Source of the DNA: Paenibacillus_G elgii_A
Lineage (GTDB): Bacteria > Bacillota > Bacilli > Paenibacillales > NBRC-103111
NCBI GenBank assembly: GCA_042219835.1
Contig: JBHJMN010000010.1
Location: 1-64,000 of the forward strand
DNA length: 64,000 nucleotides
Reading direction: 5' to 3'
The translations under genes were made by a program, and so were the position numbers. The notes under the pieces are model-generated. The model saw only the letters and a list, made by a program, of their open reading frames with translations. It searched no databases and had not been told where the DNA came from. Below are positions 35,031-43,772 of the stretch, in pieces. Position 1 is the first letter of the stretch, and every line of letters begins with the position of its first letter.

Positions 35031-35156
35031 TCAGCCGCCCCATCCAATATCACTTTTAGCAATCGTTGGTGTTGGCTGTGTTGGTTGCGTCTGTTGAACG
35101 GGAAAACCACTTAATAAAATCAACCCCATCATTAAGGATAGAAATGCTTTTTTCAT
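35031..35156 (-). CDS. Secreted signalling-peptide precursor (Phr/AimP-like), 41 residues
   Basis: The precursor begins MKKAFLSLMMGLILLSGF, a clear export signal (KK followed by a hydrophobic core). A hydrophilic pro-region rich in Q, T and P follows, ending TIAKSDIGWGG. Its ATG overlaps the stop of the upstream TPR gene by four bases (ATGA), the same layout as Rap-Phr pairs. A terminator follows seven bases after the stop. The mature signal is probably a C-terminal peptide such as SDIGWGG, but the cut site is a guess. I infer the role from size, signal sequence and coupling, not from a known homologue. Confidence 0.7.
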   Translation of the reverse strand: MKKAFLSLMMGLILLSGFPVQQTQPTQPTPTIAKSDIGWGG

Positions 35157-36181
35157 AAATCAAACACTCCTTCTACGATATGTTTGTAATTCAATTTTTG
35201 CTGCTCTGTCGCATAATCACCGTTTTCACGATACAAAGAAACGCACTTTTCGAAACCAGTGTAAAATTTCATTTTATGGGCTAGATATAATGCATATAAT
35301 AATTCATCGATCCCAACGATAATTTTATTTCTTTTGAAACTGTATACCGCTTTCTCGTACCAAAATTGAAACAATTGGGTCCCGTCAATGTAAGTGACAT
35401 TCGCATTTATAGGGGGTAGCCTTTCACAAAACTTCTCCAACATTTCATTAACGGAAAAATTAAACTTATTTGCCGCTTTAATGGCTCCTAACATGCCCTG
35501 TAAAATCAAATTTGGGTTTTCATCCAAATATGCGATAAATTCAGGGAGAACACTTGAATTTCCTGTGTTCAATTCAAGGATCAACATATTACCCTTGCCC
35601 CAAGTTCGAAATTTCTCAACCTCCTTTTTGCCAACCTCGTCAAGACCTTGAAACCATGAAAGGTCCGAATACTCCACAACATATTTTTTTGCTTCTTCGT
35701 ATCGGTCCTGCATGGTCAAAAGATAACCTTTAATGCGTAGCCCATGACCATAATATACCACTAAATGCCGCTCGGTATGTAGGTTTTTAACAAAATTTTC
35801 TTTTTTTAATTTATCATACACATTTTGGGCCGAAATATAGAGTTCATCCCCATAGCGTTCCACCCTTTTCCAATCACCCAACGAGTAACATACATTCGCC
35901 GTCAGTAGCAAAGCATCAAGCCGGGTATCCTCCGGCAATCGAGTGTAAAACGGTTCGAATTGTTCCAGCGCTTCCTTGTTTCCTTCCGAACTCACTCCAA
36001 CAAGACATTGAAATAACCGCAAGTGGCACAGAAGGAAAGTTTGATCGTTATGGTCTGTTTCCCGATCAATGACATAACGATACAAGGGTGCCGCTTCTGC
36101 TTTTTTCTCCTCCCTGAAAAGACGCTCTGCCACAGTAAAAAATTGCCCTTTCATTTCCTTTTCGAACCCTACATTTTTCAT
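35153..36181 (-). CDS. TPR-repeat protein, candidate peptide receptor (Rap/AimR-like)
   Basis: This soluble, almost all-helical protein of 342 residues has repeated TPR-like pairs throughout (for example AERLFREEKKAEAAPLYRYV, RLDALLLTANVCYSLGDWKR and IKGYLLTMQDRYEEAKKYVV). It resembles the TPR half of peptide-binding regulators of Firmicutes. I see no HTH at the N terminus, so like Rap it may act by binding proteins rather than DNA. ATG 36181 is 12 bases from AAGGGAG; TTG 36190 is closer and also possible. It is coupled to the peptide gene. A promoter is seen at 36215-36243. Confidence 0.72.
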   Translation of the reverse strand: MKNVGFEKEMKGQFFTVAERLFREEKKAEAAPLYRYVIDRETDHNDQTFLLCHLRLFQCLVGVSSEGNKEALEQFEPFYTRLPEDTRLDALLLTANVCYSLGDWKRVERYGDELYISAQNVYDKLKKENFVKNLHTERHLVVYYGHGLRIKGYLLTMQDRYEEAKKYVVEYSDLSWFQGLDEVGKKEVEKFRTWGKGNMLILELNTGNSSVLPEFIAYLDENPNLILQGMLGAIKAANKFNFSVNEMLEKFCERLPPINANVTYIDGTQLFQFWYEKAVYSFKRNKIIVGIDELLYALYLAHKMKFYTGFEKCVSLYRENGDYATEQQKLNYKHIVEGVFDL

Positions 36182-36214
36182 AAAACCCAAACACTCCCTT
36201 CTTTGGATACCATA

Positions 36215-36243
36215 ATATTACATCTAGGGGTTTCAGATAGCAA
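36215..36243 (-). promoter_or_regulatory. Promoter of the TPR/peptide pair
   Basis: On the minus strand TTGCTA (36238-36243), a 17-base spacer and TAATAT (36215-36220) stand just upstream of the TPR gene. The intergenic stretch 36250-36650 is AT-rich and contains no gene I can support; it should also hold the promoter of the secreted protein. Confidence 0.6.
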
Positions 36244-36659
36244 CATAGAGAATTTGAAGGAAATTAAGAGATTATCGTCAAAAAATAGATGAAAATCAGA
36301 GAAAAACAACATATTTAGACAATAATATACAATAAATGACACGATTTTACATGGATTTTTGCTTGACCCACTATATCTAGTCCTCCTAATTACTCAGAAA
36401 AAGGTAGTTTTGTCCCATATAAAATATATTGGAATCCGTGGTAATTTATAGGTGAACGATCGAGTCGGCCGACCGTTGTTCAAAATCGCTCAATTAGCCC
36501 AGCAGAAAAAAATTGCACAGTTTGGATTTCAATTTAATTCTAGGACCATTTATTTCTGAATTACAAAAAAATGGGACTAACATATTTTGGCAATATGTGC
36601 TAACATTTTTTCTAGGGCGTCGCGACAACCCTAAAATAATGAAAGGAGCAAGGGTAGGA

Positions 36660-37352
36660 ATGAAAAAACTTTTTGCTACAATCTCGCTAGCCGCTGTTCT
36701 TGCAATGAGTATCCAGCCTGTTTCTGCAAAGGACACCTTGCAAAGCAACCCGACTAAAGGCTGCTACGGCGATTTGGAGTCGTATCAGTACAAAGTGGTT
36801 GAAACCAACCACGAAGAAGGTTTTAAAAGGATCAAAATCGAAGGAAAAGAAGCGGAAAGGTTTATTCAAAATTCGAATCTGCCGAAGCCACCGGAACAGG
36901 CTGAAATCGGAGGCGTGTTTTTAAAATTGCCCTTAACTGAGCAAAAACCATCCGCCATCGCAAGTCCTCAATTGGCCGGGAATCAGTATCTTAAACCCAC
37001 AGGTACATCCAAAGCATGCGGAGACATCTTCAATCGAACTACTGCACTAGGTCCAGCTGAATACACGTATGCTGCCAAGACTACAAGCAAAGTGACTGCA
37101 ACTGCAACTGTAGGCATTGACTATGCTTTAGTAAAATCAACATTTGGCCTGACAGTTGATGAAACAAGAGAAGTATCTGATCAGATGAAGTACAATATCC
37201 CTGCGGGTGAATATTGGTCAATGGTTGCGGCCACGAACTTAAACATTAATCAATTCGATGTTATGGAAAAAGGATGGTTTTGGGATTCAAAGACTGGGGA
37301 AGGTAGTGTAACAGAACCTACTGGAGTTTGCTTCTATTATTATAAAATTTAA
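36660..37352 (+). CDS. Secreted protein of unknown function, 230 residues
   Basis: The protein starts MKKLFATISLAAVLAMSIQ with a typical signal peptide ending near VSA. The mature part has three cysteines, a threonine- and alanine-rich beta region (AAKTTSKVTATATVGIDYAL) and an aromatic C terminus (VCFYYYKI). AGGGTAGGA precedes ATG 36660. It is the only plus-strand gene beside the lysis genes, divergent from the TPR/peptide pair, with its own terminator. A lysogenic-conversion (moron) role is likely; the beta-rich sequence could be a toxin or adhesin, but no family is recognised. Confidence 0.72.
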   Translation: MKKLFATISLAAVLAMSIQPVSAKDTLQSNPTKGCYGDLESYQYKVVETNHEEGFKRIKIEGKEAERFIQNSNLPKPPEQAEIGGVFLKLPLTEQKPSAIASPQLAGNQYLKPTGTSKACGDIFNRTTALGPAEYTYAAKTTSKVTATATVGIDYALVKSTFGLTVDETREVSDQMKYNIPAGEYWSMVAATNLNINQFDVMEKGWFWDSKTGEGSVTEPTGVCFYYYKI

Positions 37353-37359
37353 CCCTGTA

Positions 37360-37395
37360 GGTACCCTCTTCTTTAAGAGGGTACCTCTTTACTTT
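37360..37395 (+). terminator. Terminator of the secreted-protein gene
   Basis: GGTACCCTCTT (37360-37370), a CTTT loop and AAGAGGGTACC (37375-37385) form a perfect 11-base stem, followed by TCTTTACTTTTC. Confidence 0.9.
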
Positions 37396-37427
37396 TCATT
37401 ATGTTGTCGGTTAACCCGACGCCTTCG

Positions 37428-38204
37428 TCAGACTTTCACGCCTGCTTGCCTCGCCTGCACAACCATGTTCAGGAATCCCAGTTCTGCGCCAGTGAGCTGC
37501 CGCGCATATGCTTTCTCGGCCCAAGTATAGCTGTCCAACAATTCTTTTCTATACAACCCGTCCAGCGCGTCGCCAAGCTGCTTCCATTGCCAATCGTGTT
37601 CGAATACAAGCGCTTTTGCCATGTTATCCTCGTCCTCCTCTTGTGTGCATTCTTGATATTCGGCCACCACATCGGCTATGAATTGCTCAAACGTCTTTCC
37701 GAGAAGCCGTAAGGCGTTCACGGGGTCCGTCTTCCGGGCTGGGTCCAAGATATGGTGCCCTGTTATGTCCGTCGCCGGGTTCAGGCCGTACCGATAGCAG
37801 GAGTAGGCCAGCACCCATATGTACCGCTTGTAGGCCTCCTGCAGGTTGATCCGGCCGCCGTAACAAAGCTCCACGCCTCCCGCGTAGTCGTTCGAATCCA
37901 CGCCGAACATTTCGTTATCGGTCGTCACGTTATACACGACGTGCCAAGCCTTCTCTGGAGCCCCCGTCAAAAACGGGATGCATTCGATAATCTCCCGGTC
38001 ATCAACAAAGATGTGAGCGGAAGCTGACATATCGTTCCGGCTGCGCTCGTAATACGATACGTTCCCGGCTGCCGTAGAGCCGGGATTCCCAGTATCATGT
38101 GCCACCATAAAGCGAACGCCTGGCATCGGAATGCGCGGGCGTCTTTTGCTTGGCCCCGTCAAATACCGGGGCGTGATTGGAAATTTCATTTTGAAGCCAT
38201 TCAT
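37428..38204 (-). CDS. Phage endolysin: N-acetylmuramoyl-L-alanine amidase
   Basis: This 258-residue lytic enzyme has an Amidase_2 domain with zinc-ligand regions FMVAHDTGNPG near residue 33, ELCYGGRIN in the middle and TGHHILDPARKTDP near 150. The C-terminal 80 residues form a helical tail, possibly for wall binding. Its start overlaps the holin stop (ATGA), so holin and lysin are coupled. It is the last gene of the phage late operon. Confidence 0.92.
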   Translation of the reverse strand: MNGFKMKFPITPRYLTGPSKRRPRIPMPGVRFMVAHDTGNPGSTAAGNVSYYERSRNDMSASAHIFVDDREIIECIPFLTGAPEKAWHVVYNVTTDNEMFGVDSNDYAGGVELCYGGRINLQEAYKRYIWVLAYSCYRYGLNPATDITGHHILDPARKTDPVNALRLLGKTFEQFIADVVAEYQECTQEEDEDNMAKALVFEHDWQWKQLGDALDGLYRKELLDSYTWAEKAYARQLTGAELGFLNMVVQARQAGVKV

Positions 38205-38662
38205 TTTTTGTCTTCACCCTGCCCTTTTTGTTTCAACTGCTCTAAAAATTTGGTCAAGCCAGACGGCAGTTGAACGCCGATTACTCCAAGATTTTCAACC
38301 ACGGACAACCCTTCCCGGCCAGCGTAGAAATACAACGCCATAGTTCGGAAAATAGGGGAGTCTCCACCTACGAACTGATCGCACATAGAGGCAAGCGCTA
38401 CAACCCCGAGCACAATACCTTTCCGGATTCCGCCCCAGAACATCACCTCGCTGTTGACGTTTTTGTTCTTTACCGCTCCGAGAAGACCTGTTAAATAATC
38501 CGCAACCATGAGATAGACCAACAGTTCCAAAGCCGTGTCCCAGCCACCCAAAAATGCGCTGATCGAAGTCCCTGCTGCTGCTACAACGCCACCAAAACCT
38601 GCTTCTTTTCCGCTTCCGAACGTAGCTCCCGAAAGCCACATTACCGAATCTTTCAATGCCAT
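38201..38662 (-). CDS. Phage holin
   Basis: This 153-residue membrane protein has three or four hydrophobic segments, including LELLVYLMVADYLTGLLGAV, the mark of the TcdE/phage_holin_4 family. GGGAGGG seven bases before ATG 38662 supports this start over an in-frame ATG 30 bases upstream. It makes pores that release the amidase. Confidence 0.9.
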   Translation of the reverse strand: MALKDSVMWLSGATFGSGKEAGFGGVVAAAGTSISAFLGGWDTALELLVYLMVADYLTGLLGAVKNKNVNSEVMFWGGIRKGIVLGVVALASMCDQFVGGDSPIFRTMALYFYAGREGLSVVENLGVIGVQLPSGLTKFLEQLKQKGQGEDKK

Positions 38663-38691
38663 TTTAAAACCCTCCCTGCCCTTTTCAGGCA

Positions 38692-38716
38692 ATAAAATAA
38701 CCCCGATTGCTCGGGG
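38692..38716 (-). terminator. Hairpin after the SGNH tail-protein gene
   Basis: CCCCGA (38701-38706), TTGC and TCGGGG (38711-38716) form a stem; the minus-strand tail is TTATTTTATT. It may reduce expression of the lysis genes relative to tail genes. Confidence 0.7.
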
Positions 38717-38717
38717 C

Positions 38718-39881
38718 TTAAATAGTGTCTATTCCAGCAGCGGTAAGGTTTCGCATGGTCATTTGTCCGAGCCACACAGTCCCCGCGCCGCTAAAATTCG
38801 CGTCCATCTGCAATGCCGTCACGCCCGCCGGTACGGTGAACTCTCCGTACACAGTAGAAACTGGCGTGTTCCTGTCCCAATCGTGAAGTGCGCCAAGCAG
38901 CGGCACCGTAACGTCCTTGTCCTTATAGACCATGACGCCAAACTTTCCACCGCTTGCTGCGGGCTCAAATTTAAATTTGAAACAGAGAGCGGCCCGATCA
39001 TCGGGATTGACCCCGGTTATCGTCGCCACGCGGAACGTCGTCGTGCTGCCGGAGTCCGTAGCCCGAACGCATTTCAGCCATTTGCCCGCGATCGGTTCGT
39101 CTGCTGCGGGGGATTCAAGCGAGAACGTCGCACCTGCAGCAGCATATACCGTCCAACGATCCGGCGTACCGTCATTGTTTGCGTCCACCGTGAATAACGG
39201 GTTTGAAATGAGGTTCGCCGGATCGGTCACGGCGACGGAAAGCGGCGGATTCCACGCGGGCATCATGCCGCCTATGACCCTAGCGAACTCTGCGCCCATT
39301 ATCCGCGCACCCAACGAATTCGGGTGAACCTGATCGCTTGCGTGCCCTGTGAGATAGTTTGCTGTATTTGAGTCAATGAGGGCCCTATGGAAGTCCACCA
39401 ACGGAAGCCCGAGCCTTCCAGCATGAAATTTGATCCCAGTATTAAGGTTCATTATGTTGGTCTGCTGGAACTGGCTGGCACCGTCTCTAGGCGGAATTGT
39501 GGCCGCAATAGGAACGATTCCATACGAGAGAAGTATCCTGTAAATCTCAAGAAGATTCCTAAGAATAGACGGGATTGGAGCAGCGTTCCCGACATCATTT
39601 GTACCACCAAGAACGACACAATAATCCGGCTTCTCAGTGGCATTCAGAAGGGCTTGCAGCGAAACGTTTAATATCTGATCCGTTGTATACCCCCCTGTGG
39701 CATAATGCCCGACATATCGAATTTTCTGATCCGAAAGCATACTCGCCCAATGCAGAAAGCCTTTCGCATTCCTACGGACCGAATCACCGTGCTGCGCGGT
39801 TATTGAATCCCCAATCAGCGCGAATCGAGTGCCGCGTACCTTTGGGCGCATTGCAATAGCCCTCGTAACTCTGTCCAGCAT
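38718..39881 (-). CDS. Phage tail-associated SGNH/GDSL hydrolase
   Basis: This 387-residue protein has an SGNH hydrolase domain at residues 15-200: the serine in ALIGDSITAQHG, the glycine/asparagine block VLGGTNDVG, and the acid-histidine pair in SDQVHPNSLG. The C-terminal half is beta-rich, with LISNPLFTVDANNDGTPDRW like a carbohydrate-binding jelly roll. It lies among tail-fibre genes, so it probably deacetylates or de-esterifies surface glycans during adsorption. Confidence 0.85.
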   Translation of the reverse strand: MLDRVTRAIAMRPKVRGTRFALIGDSITAQHGDSVRRNAKGFLHWASMLSDQKIRYVGHYATGGYTTDQILNVSLQALLNATEKPDYCVVLGGTNDVGNAAPIPSILRNLLEIYRILLSYGIVPIAATIPPRDGASQFQQTNIMNLNTGIKFHAGRLGLPLVDFHRALIDSNTANYLTGHASDQVHPNSLGARIMGAEFARVIGGMMPAWNPPLSVAVTDPANLISNPLFTVDANNDGTPDRWTVYAAAGATFSLESPAADEPIAGKWLKCVRATDSGSTTTFRVATITGVNPDDRAALCFKFKFEPAASGGKFGVMVYKDKDVTVPLLGALHDWDRNTPVSTVYGEFTVPAGVTALQMDANFSGAGTVWLGQMTMRNLTAAGIDTI

Positions 39882-39896
39882 GTTTATTTCACCCTT

Positions 39897-41567
39897 TCAT
39901 TCCTTAATCGTTTTTGTGCCCTGTGAAGTTTGTATCCTAGTCATAAAATTATTATGGTGTGAGTCCTCCATGCCTACAAGCTCGAAGCAACCAATACCTG
40001 CAGGCGTAGAGATGCGTAAAGCCTTCGAGCCAGGCACGCCGGATTCTGGGTCGTATACCCGCAAAGTAAGCGGATAACGTCCTGTTTGGAATTTTACTGT
40101 CCAAATTCGCTTTTTTGCAACGAACTCTCTCCATGTGTACGCACTCTCGTTTCCGGCCTTGTCGTAATGCGTGACCGTGTACCGATACCGTACACCGGGC
40201 TTGATATTAGGGACAAACTTTTCGATCACATTGATATCCCTTGCGATTTCAGCACCGTTGAACAAATTCGGTGCCCCACTTACCCATTCCATGCCGGTCC
40301 ACTCCCCGAGATAGAAAAGAGTCCGATCATACCCAGATGACGGCGCTGGGTCCGAGAATTGCAACCAAGTGAAGTTTACCGCCGCTTCCCAATCGGCGAC
40401 GGAAACATTCGGGTCGTTGGCACGTTTGCTGTCCACGAAAAATCTGACTTCATGCGGCCCGGATTGATTCCCCGCCCTGTCCCGCAAATAGAAGTGAACG
40501 AGGTATTCACCATCTCCTGCATAAACCGGGGCGTCGAAATAAAAATCACTCCCAGACTGTCCGGCAGCATGTGGCCCGTTCCAGTTCATACCGGCTTTGA
40601 CATAGTGAGCCTCGACCGCTGCAATGCCGCTGATAGCGTCAGCAGCTCCGTATATCCATACGCGCCGCGCTCCTCCGGTCTGGTTCGAATAGCTGTAGCC
40701 CTGAACGCTGGCGACGGTCGGAGGGGTCCGGTCAACGTACGTGTCGATGACTCTGATATTCGCGCTATTTCCGGCGTTGTCCCATGCGTAGACGTGGGTC
40801 AAATACTTCCCCTCGGCATTCCCATGATTCGCTATAGGAACGTCGTAATACCATGTGCCGTTTCCAGCGTTCACGCCCTCGTACCATCGAATATCATCCT
40901 GACCGTTGGCCTCAGTCCACGTCGGGAACTGCACTTTCTGCACGCCGGACCAGTTGTCGGAAACTCCCGTCACCTCTACACGGAAAGTTCCGTTAGGCGC
41001 AATGCTCAAAAAGCGCGAGCTTGGTGTTCCTCCGGTACACGTTGGCGGCGTGGTGTCTGACTCATACGTGACTCGTAGTATAGGTGGACTCCCAGACTCA
41101 CGAGAACGGAATTTTAGCAGACCGGGGCTGCCATTACTACCCATTACGCCGCCCGCTATCATTATCCCGCCATCGAAAAATTCCCTTAATCCAGTTATTT
41201 CAGCTATTTTAGTTACATCGAATGAATACGTTACCCCTGGAGCAGTCGGAGACCAGTCAACATTAATCGGTGCCTGAAAGGTGAAAAGTCTAAAATCTTC
41301 ATTTTCATTCCACTTTTCCTTTATAACCGCTATTGTGATATCCCCAGATGTTTTTCCATCGACATAATCTGCTCCTACGAGCATAATTTCCACTTTTTGT
41401 ATTTTACTCCATTGGGGTATAGCGAGGGCATTAAATGCTATTAATGTGATGTACTGATTTGTCCCTTTTTGGCCGACATACAAGTCGGGTGCAGTACCAT
41501 TGAAAACTCCTGATCGGTAGAAATCTACATAACTATCTTTATATGCGGTCGATTCTATATAAGGCAT
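39897..41567 (-). CDS. Tail fibre or spike with DNRLRE-like and GBS-Bsp-like repeats
   Basis: This 556-residue protein begins MPYIESTAYKDSYVDFYRSG, like a DNRLRE domain (about residues 1-170). Three Ig-like repeats with DNAGN or DRAGNQSG motifs follow (about 185-480: VYAWDNAGNSANIR, FYLRDRAGNQSG, THYDKAGNESAYTW), as in GBS Bsp-like repeats. The C terminus is a short beta domain. Such domains are normally found on secreted wall proteins. Here the position after the baseplate genes points to receptor binding. Confidence 0.78.
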   Translation of the reverse strand: MPYIESTAYKDSYVDFYRSGVFNGTAPDLYVGQKGTNQYITLIAFNALAIPQWSKIQKVEIMLVGADYVDGKTSGDITIAVIKEKWNENEDFRLFTFQAPINVDWSPTAPGVTYSFDVTKIAEITGLREFFDGGIMIAGGVMGSNGSPGLLKFRSRESGSPPILRVTYESDTTPPTCTGGTPSSRFLSIAPNGTFRVEVTGVSDNWSGVQKVQFPTWTEANGQDDIRWYEGVNAGNGTWYYDVPIANHGNAEGKYLTHVYAWDNAGNSANIRVIDTYVDRTPPTVASVQGYSYSNQTGGARRVWIYGAADAISGIAAVEAHYVKAGMNWNGPHAAGQSGSDFYFDAPVYAGDGEYLVHFYLRDRAGNQSGPHEVRFFVDSKRANDPNVSVADWEAAVNFTWLQFSDPAPSSGYDRTLFYLGEWTGMEWVSGAPNLFNGAEIARDINVIEKFVPNIKPGVRYRYTVTHYDKAGNESAYTWREFVAKKRIWTVKFQTGRYPLTLRVYDPESGVPGSKALRISTPAGIGCFELVGMEDSHHNNFMTRIQTSQGTKTIKE

Positions 41568-41580
41568 GTTAGCCCTCCCC

Positions 41581-41832
41581 TCACAAGTCGCTGCGTATCC
41601 ACATCCGCCCCACCTCCGGGTTTACCGGATCGGACGTTCGGACCTCGATCACAAATGGTTTTGTATGGTCTGCTCGAATTCCTTCCATTGCCCGGTTGAC
41701 TTCTTGGGCCACCGTATCCTTGACGTCTTGGATCTCTGTATGTGCATCCATAACGCCCTTCTCGATTCTGTTCATGTCAGCCTCTGTAACGGTCTCGTCA
41801 TATTTCCAATCCGTTTTTCCTGTGTATGCCAT
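41581..41832 (-). CDS. Small phage tail protein, 83 residues
   Basis: This small acidic protein begins MAYTGKTDWKYDETVTEADM, has a helix with EKGVMDAHTEIQDVKDTVAQ, and ends GRMWIRSDL. It lies between tail-fibre genes in the late operon. The plan resembles small fibre-tip or collar proteins; no function is assigned. Confidence 0.72.
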   Translation of the reverse strand: MAYTGKTDWKYDETVTEADMNRIEKGVMDAHTEIQDVKDTVAQEVNRAMEGIRADHTKPFVIEVRTSDPVNPEVGRMWIRSDL

Positions 41833-41837
41833 GGTTT

Positions 41838-42119
41838 TTAAACCTCCTTCAAGGTCATCGTATGTTTGATCACCGTATCGCTGATAATCGGCACATATGC
41901 TGTGTTGGAGCTCACGACTTTTCCGGCGCTGCTCCTGAGCTCGATCAACTTCACTTCGGCCACCGATCCGGCCGGGATGATGTATTCCAGCTCCACGGTG
42001 CCCGCATCCACTTTTTTGATCCGGAAGGTATTAATCTCGTAACTCCCGTTCAGTACCACTTTCGCGATTTGCGTATTCGTATATTGAGCCAGTTCATTCA
42101 AAAAGGCTGCAGGTATCAT
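41838..42119 (-). CDS. Small phage tail protein, 93 residues
   Basis: This protein begins MIPAAFLNELAQYTNTQIAK and is beta-rich after residue 20. ATG 42119 overlaps the stop of the upstream baseplate-associated gene by ATGA, which sets the start. It probably belongs to the fibre or baseplate edge. Confidence 0.75.
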   Translation of the reverse strand: MIPAAFLNELAQYTNTQIAKVVLNGSYEINTFRIKKVDAGTVELEYIIPAGSVAEVKLIELRSSAGKVVSSNTAYVPIISDTVIKHTMTLKEV

Positions 42120-42700
42120 TTTAGCTGCTCCTCCTTGCCGCGTTTGGCGAATGGGGTGCTGCCTAGCTTCCATGTCGTAGAAAGCCGGGACATACGGGTA
42201 AGCGGCGTTCTCCAAATATGCTCCTCGATCCCGACGCGATCGGCCATAGATGTACCTTGGTTGTATACAAGGTTCACGGGCTTCACGATTTGGACGGTAT
42301 GCTCGATCTCCTTGAAATAAGCCGCGTCCGGTACGCTCATGGTGATTTTCAGGACGAAATTCAGTTCATCCACTTCCACCTTTGCTACGCCTGGACCAAT
42401 GAGAGAATCCAAGCGACTTTGCAAATACCGTATCGTGAACGGCGGAAGCGTGGAATAACGGTTAATCAGCCGGTCACGTCGGAACTCTAACGTTTCCGTC
42501 GTCGGGTCTGCTCGAATACCAATCATTTCTTCCCGCCGTTTGATCGCCCATTCCTGCGCCGTCGTGACGAACTGGTTGTCCAAAAACTGCCGGACCGCTT
42601 TCGCTATCGCCTCGATCTCCTTCTCCTCGGTCCGGGTCAACTCTTTCATTTCCTTGATCTCATGAAAGAAACGCGGCAAGTGATCCATCAGCTTAGACAT
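42116..42700 (-). CDS. Phage tail protein, XkdU/YmfQ-like (DUF2313)
   Basis: This 194-residue baseplate-associated protein sits right after the baseplate J gene, as in Mu- and PBSX-type phages. It shows EFRRDRLINRYSTLPPFTIR and LNFVLKITMSVPDAAYFKEI. It overlaps its neighbours at both ends. The role is inner-baseplate assembly by analogy. Confidence 0.83.
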   Translation of the reverse strand: MSKLMDHLPRFFHEIKEMKELTRTEEKEIEAIAKAVRQFLDNQFVTTAQEWAIKRREEMIGIRADPTTETLEFRRDRLINRYSTLPPFTIRYLQSRLDSLIGPGVAKVEVDELNFVLKITMSVPDAAYFKEIEHTVQIVKPVNLVYNQGTSMADRVGIEEHIWRTPLTRMSRLSTTWKLGSTPFAKRGKEEQLK

Positions 42701-43772
42701 GCAGCGTCACCGTCCCTATCTGCGGGATTGTATCCATAGTCAGAGAAATGTTCACCGTCTGACCATTCAGGCGTGTACCCTTCACATCGTTTACCCCCGC
42801 TACGGTCAAGATACGCGCATCAATCTGGCTGACTCGAACAATCAACTGCGATTCTTCCGCCCAGGTTCTCCGCAAGCCGAGCAAATAGGACGAAATAGCC
42901 GCCTCAATCTCTCCCTGCACCTGCCCGACGGACACACCGGCTGCGAGCGTAATCGTCGTTTCAATGTCGATTTTCTCGTTTCGGACGCCGTCAATCGTGA
43001 CAGTGTGGCCTATTGGAGCCAACCCCAAACCTTTGCCCTTATTCACTGTAGGGTCTATGGCCGTCTGGACTTCTTCGATCAAAGCGGCGGATGGCGGATT
43101 TAAGTCACTACCTATCAACGTACATTTGACGGTCCCGCCTCCTTTCCATGCCGGGAAAATTTTAACCCCGCCGACGCCGGGAATATGACCGATCTTCTCT
43201 TTGTAATCGGCCATGTTGCCCCCGAACGGCTTCTCCTTCTGCCCCGCGAAATATCGCTTCCGAAGCGTCTCGTCCGTCTCCTCATCCTCTCCAGGAACGA
43301 GAACGTCGGCCAGCTCCGCGCGGACAAGTCCGGGGGTATAATCGATCGGCAGCAGCGTGCCAAAATATTGATTCCCCGACGCGCCTGCGCTTTCACATTC
43401 CAATTCAAAAGCGCCCGCTACGATTCGACGAACAACCGTATACCGGAGCTCGCCCGCGCCGAACCTGCTGCCGATAGGAACATCTGTTGGGGCGTTGGCA
43501 TCGCCGTAGAAAAGCCCCTTCCGGCGTGCCTTGGTTGCCTTCTCACGCTCGACCCCGAACTCCGCCGTCCGCCGCTCCAGAAATTCCCCGCTGGCGGTAT
43601 CGGCCAGCGAAAGGTTCAGATTTGTGTCCAGTTGAAAATACAATTCGGCCAATTCTACAGCGGCCGGCGCGAGGGCGTCATAGATGATACTGCCCTCGCG
43701 CTTGTCCACGTCTGCCGGTACGCGGGCGAGCATCCGATCTAAGATCGTTTGAAAGGTTAGATGTTCATACAC
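42693..43772 (-). CDS. xkdT: Baseplate J-like protein (XkdT family)
   Basis: This 359-residue protein of the contractile-tail baseplate wedge begins MYEHLTFQTILDRMLARVPA. KREGSIIYDALAPAAVELAE is the family mark near residue 25. It overlaps both neighbours, typical of the operon. Confidence 0.92.
   Translation of the reverse strand: MYEHLTFQTILDRMLARVPADVDKREGSIIYDALAPAAVELAELYFQLDTNLNLSLADTASGEFLERRTAEFGVEREKATKARRKGLFYGDANAPTDVPIGSRFGAGELRYTVVRRIVAGAFELECESAGASGNQYFGTLLPIDYTPGLVRAELADVLVPGEDEETDETLRKRYFAGQKEKPFGGNMADYKEKIGHIPGVGGVKIFPAWKGGGTVKCTLIGSDLNPPSAALIEEVQTAIDPTVNKGKGLGLAPIGHTVTIDGVRNEKIDIETTITLAAGVSVGQVQGEIEAAISSYLLGLRRTWAEESQLIVRVSQIDARILTVAGVNDVKGTRLNGQTVNISLTMDTIPQIGTVTLHV

Noticed and set aside
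36315..36390. Eighteen-codon frame with an AGGAGG site upstream of the TPR gene
   Set aside because: It has a fair site and GTG start but is too short and featureless to support as a leader peptide.
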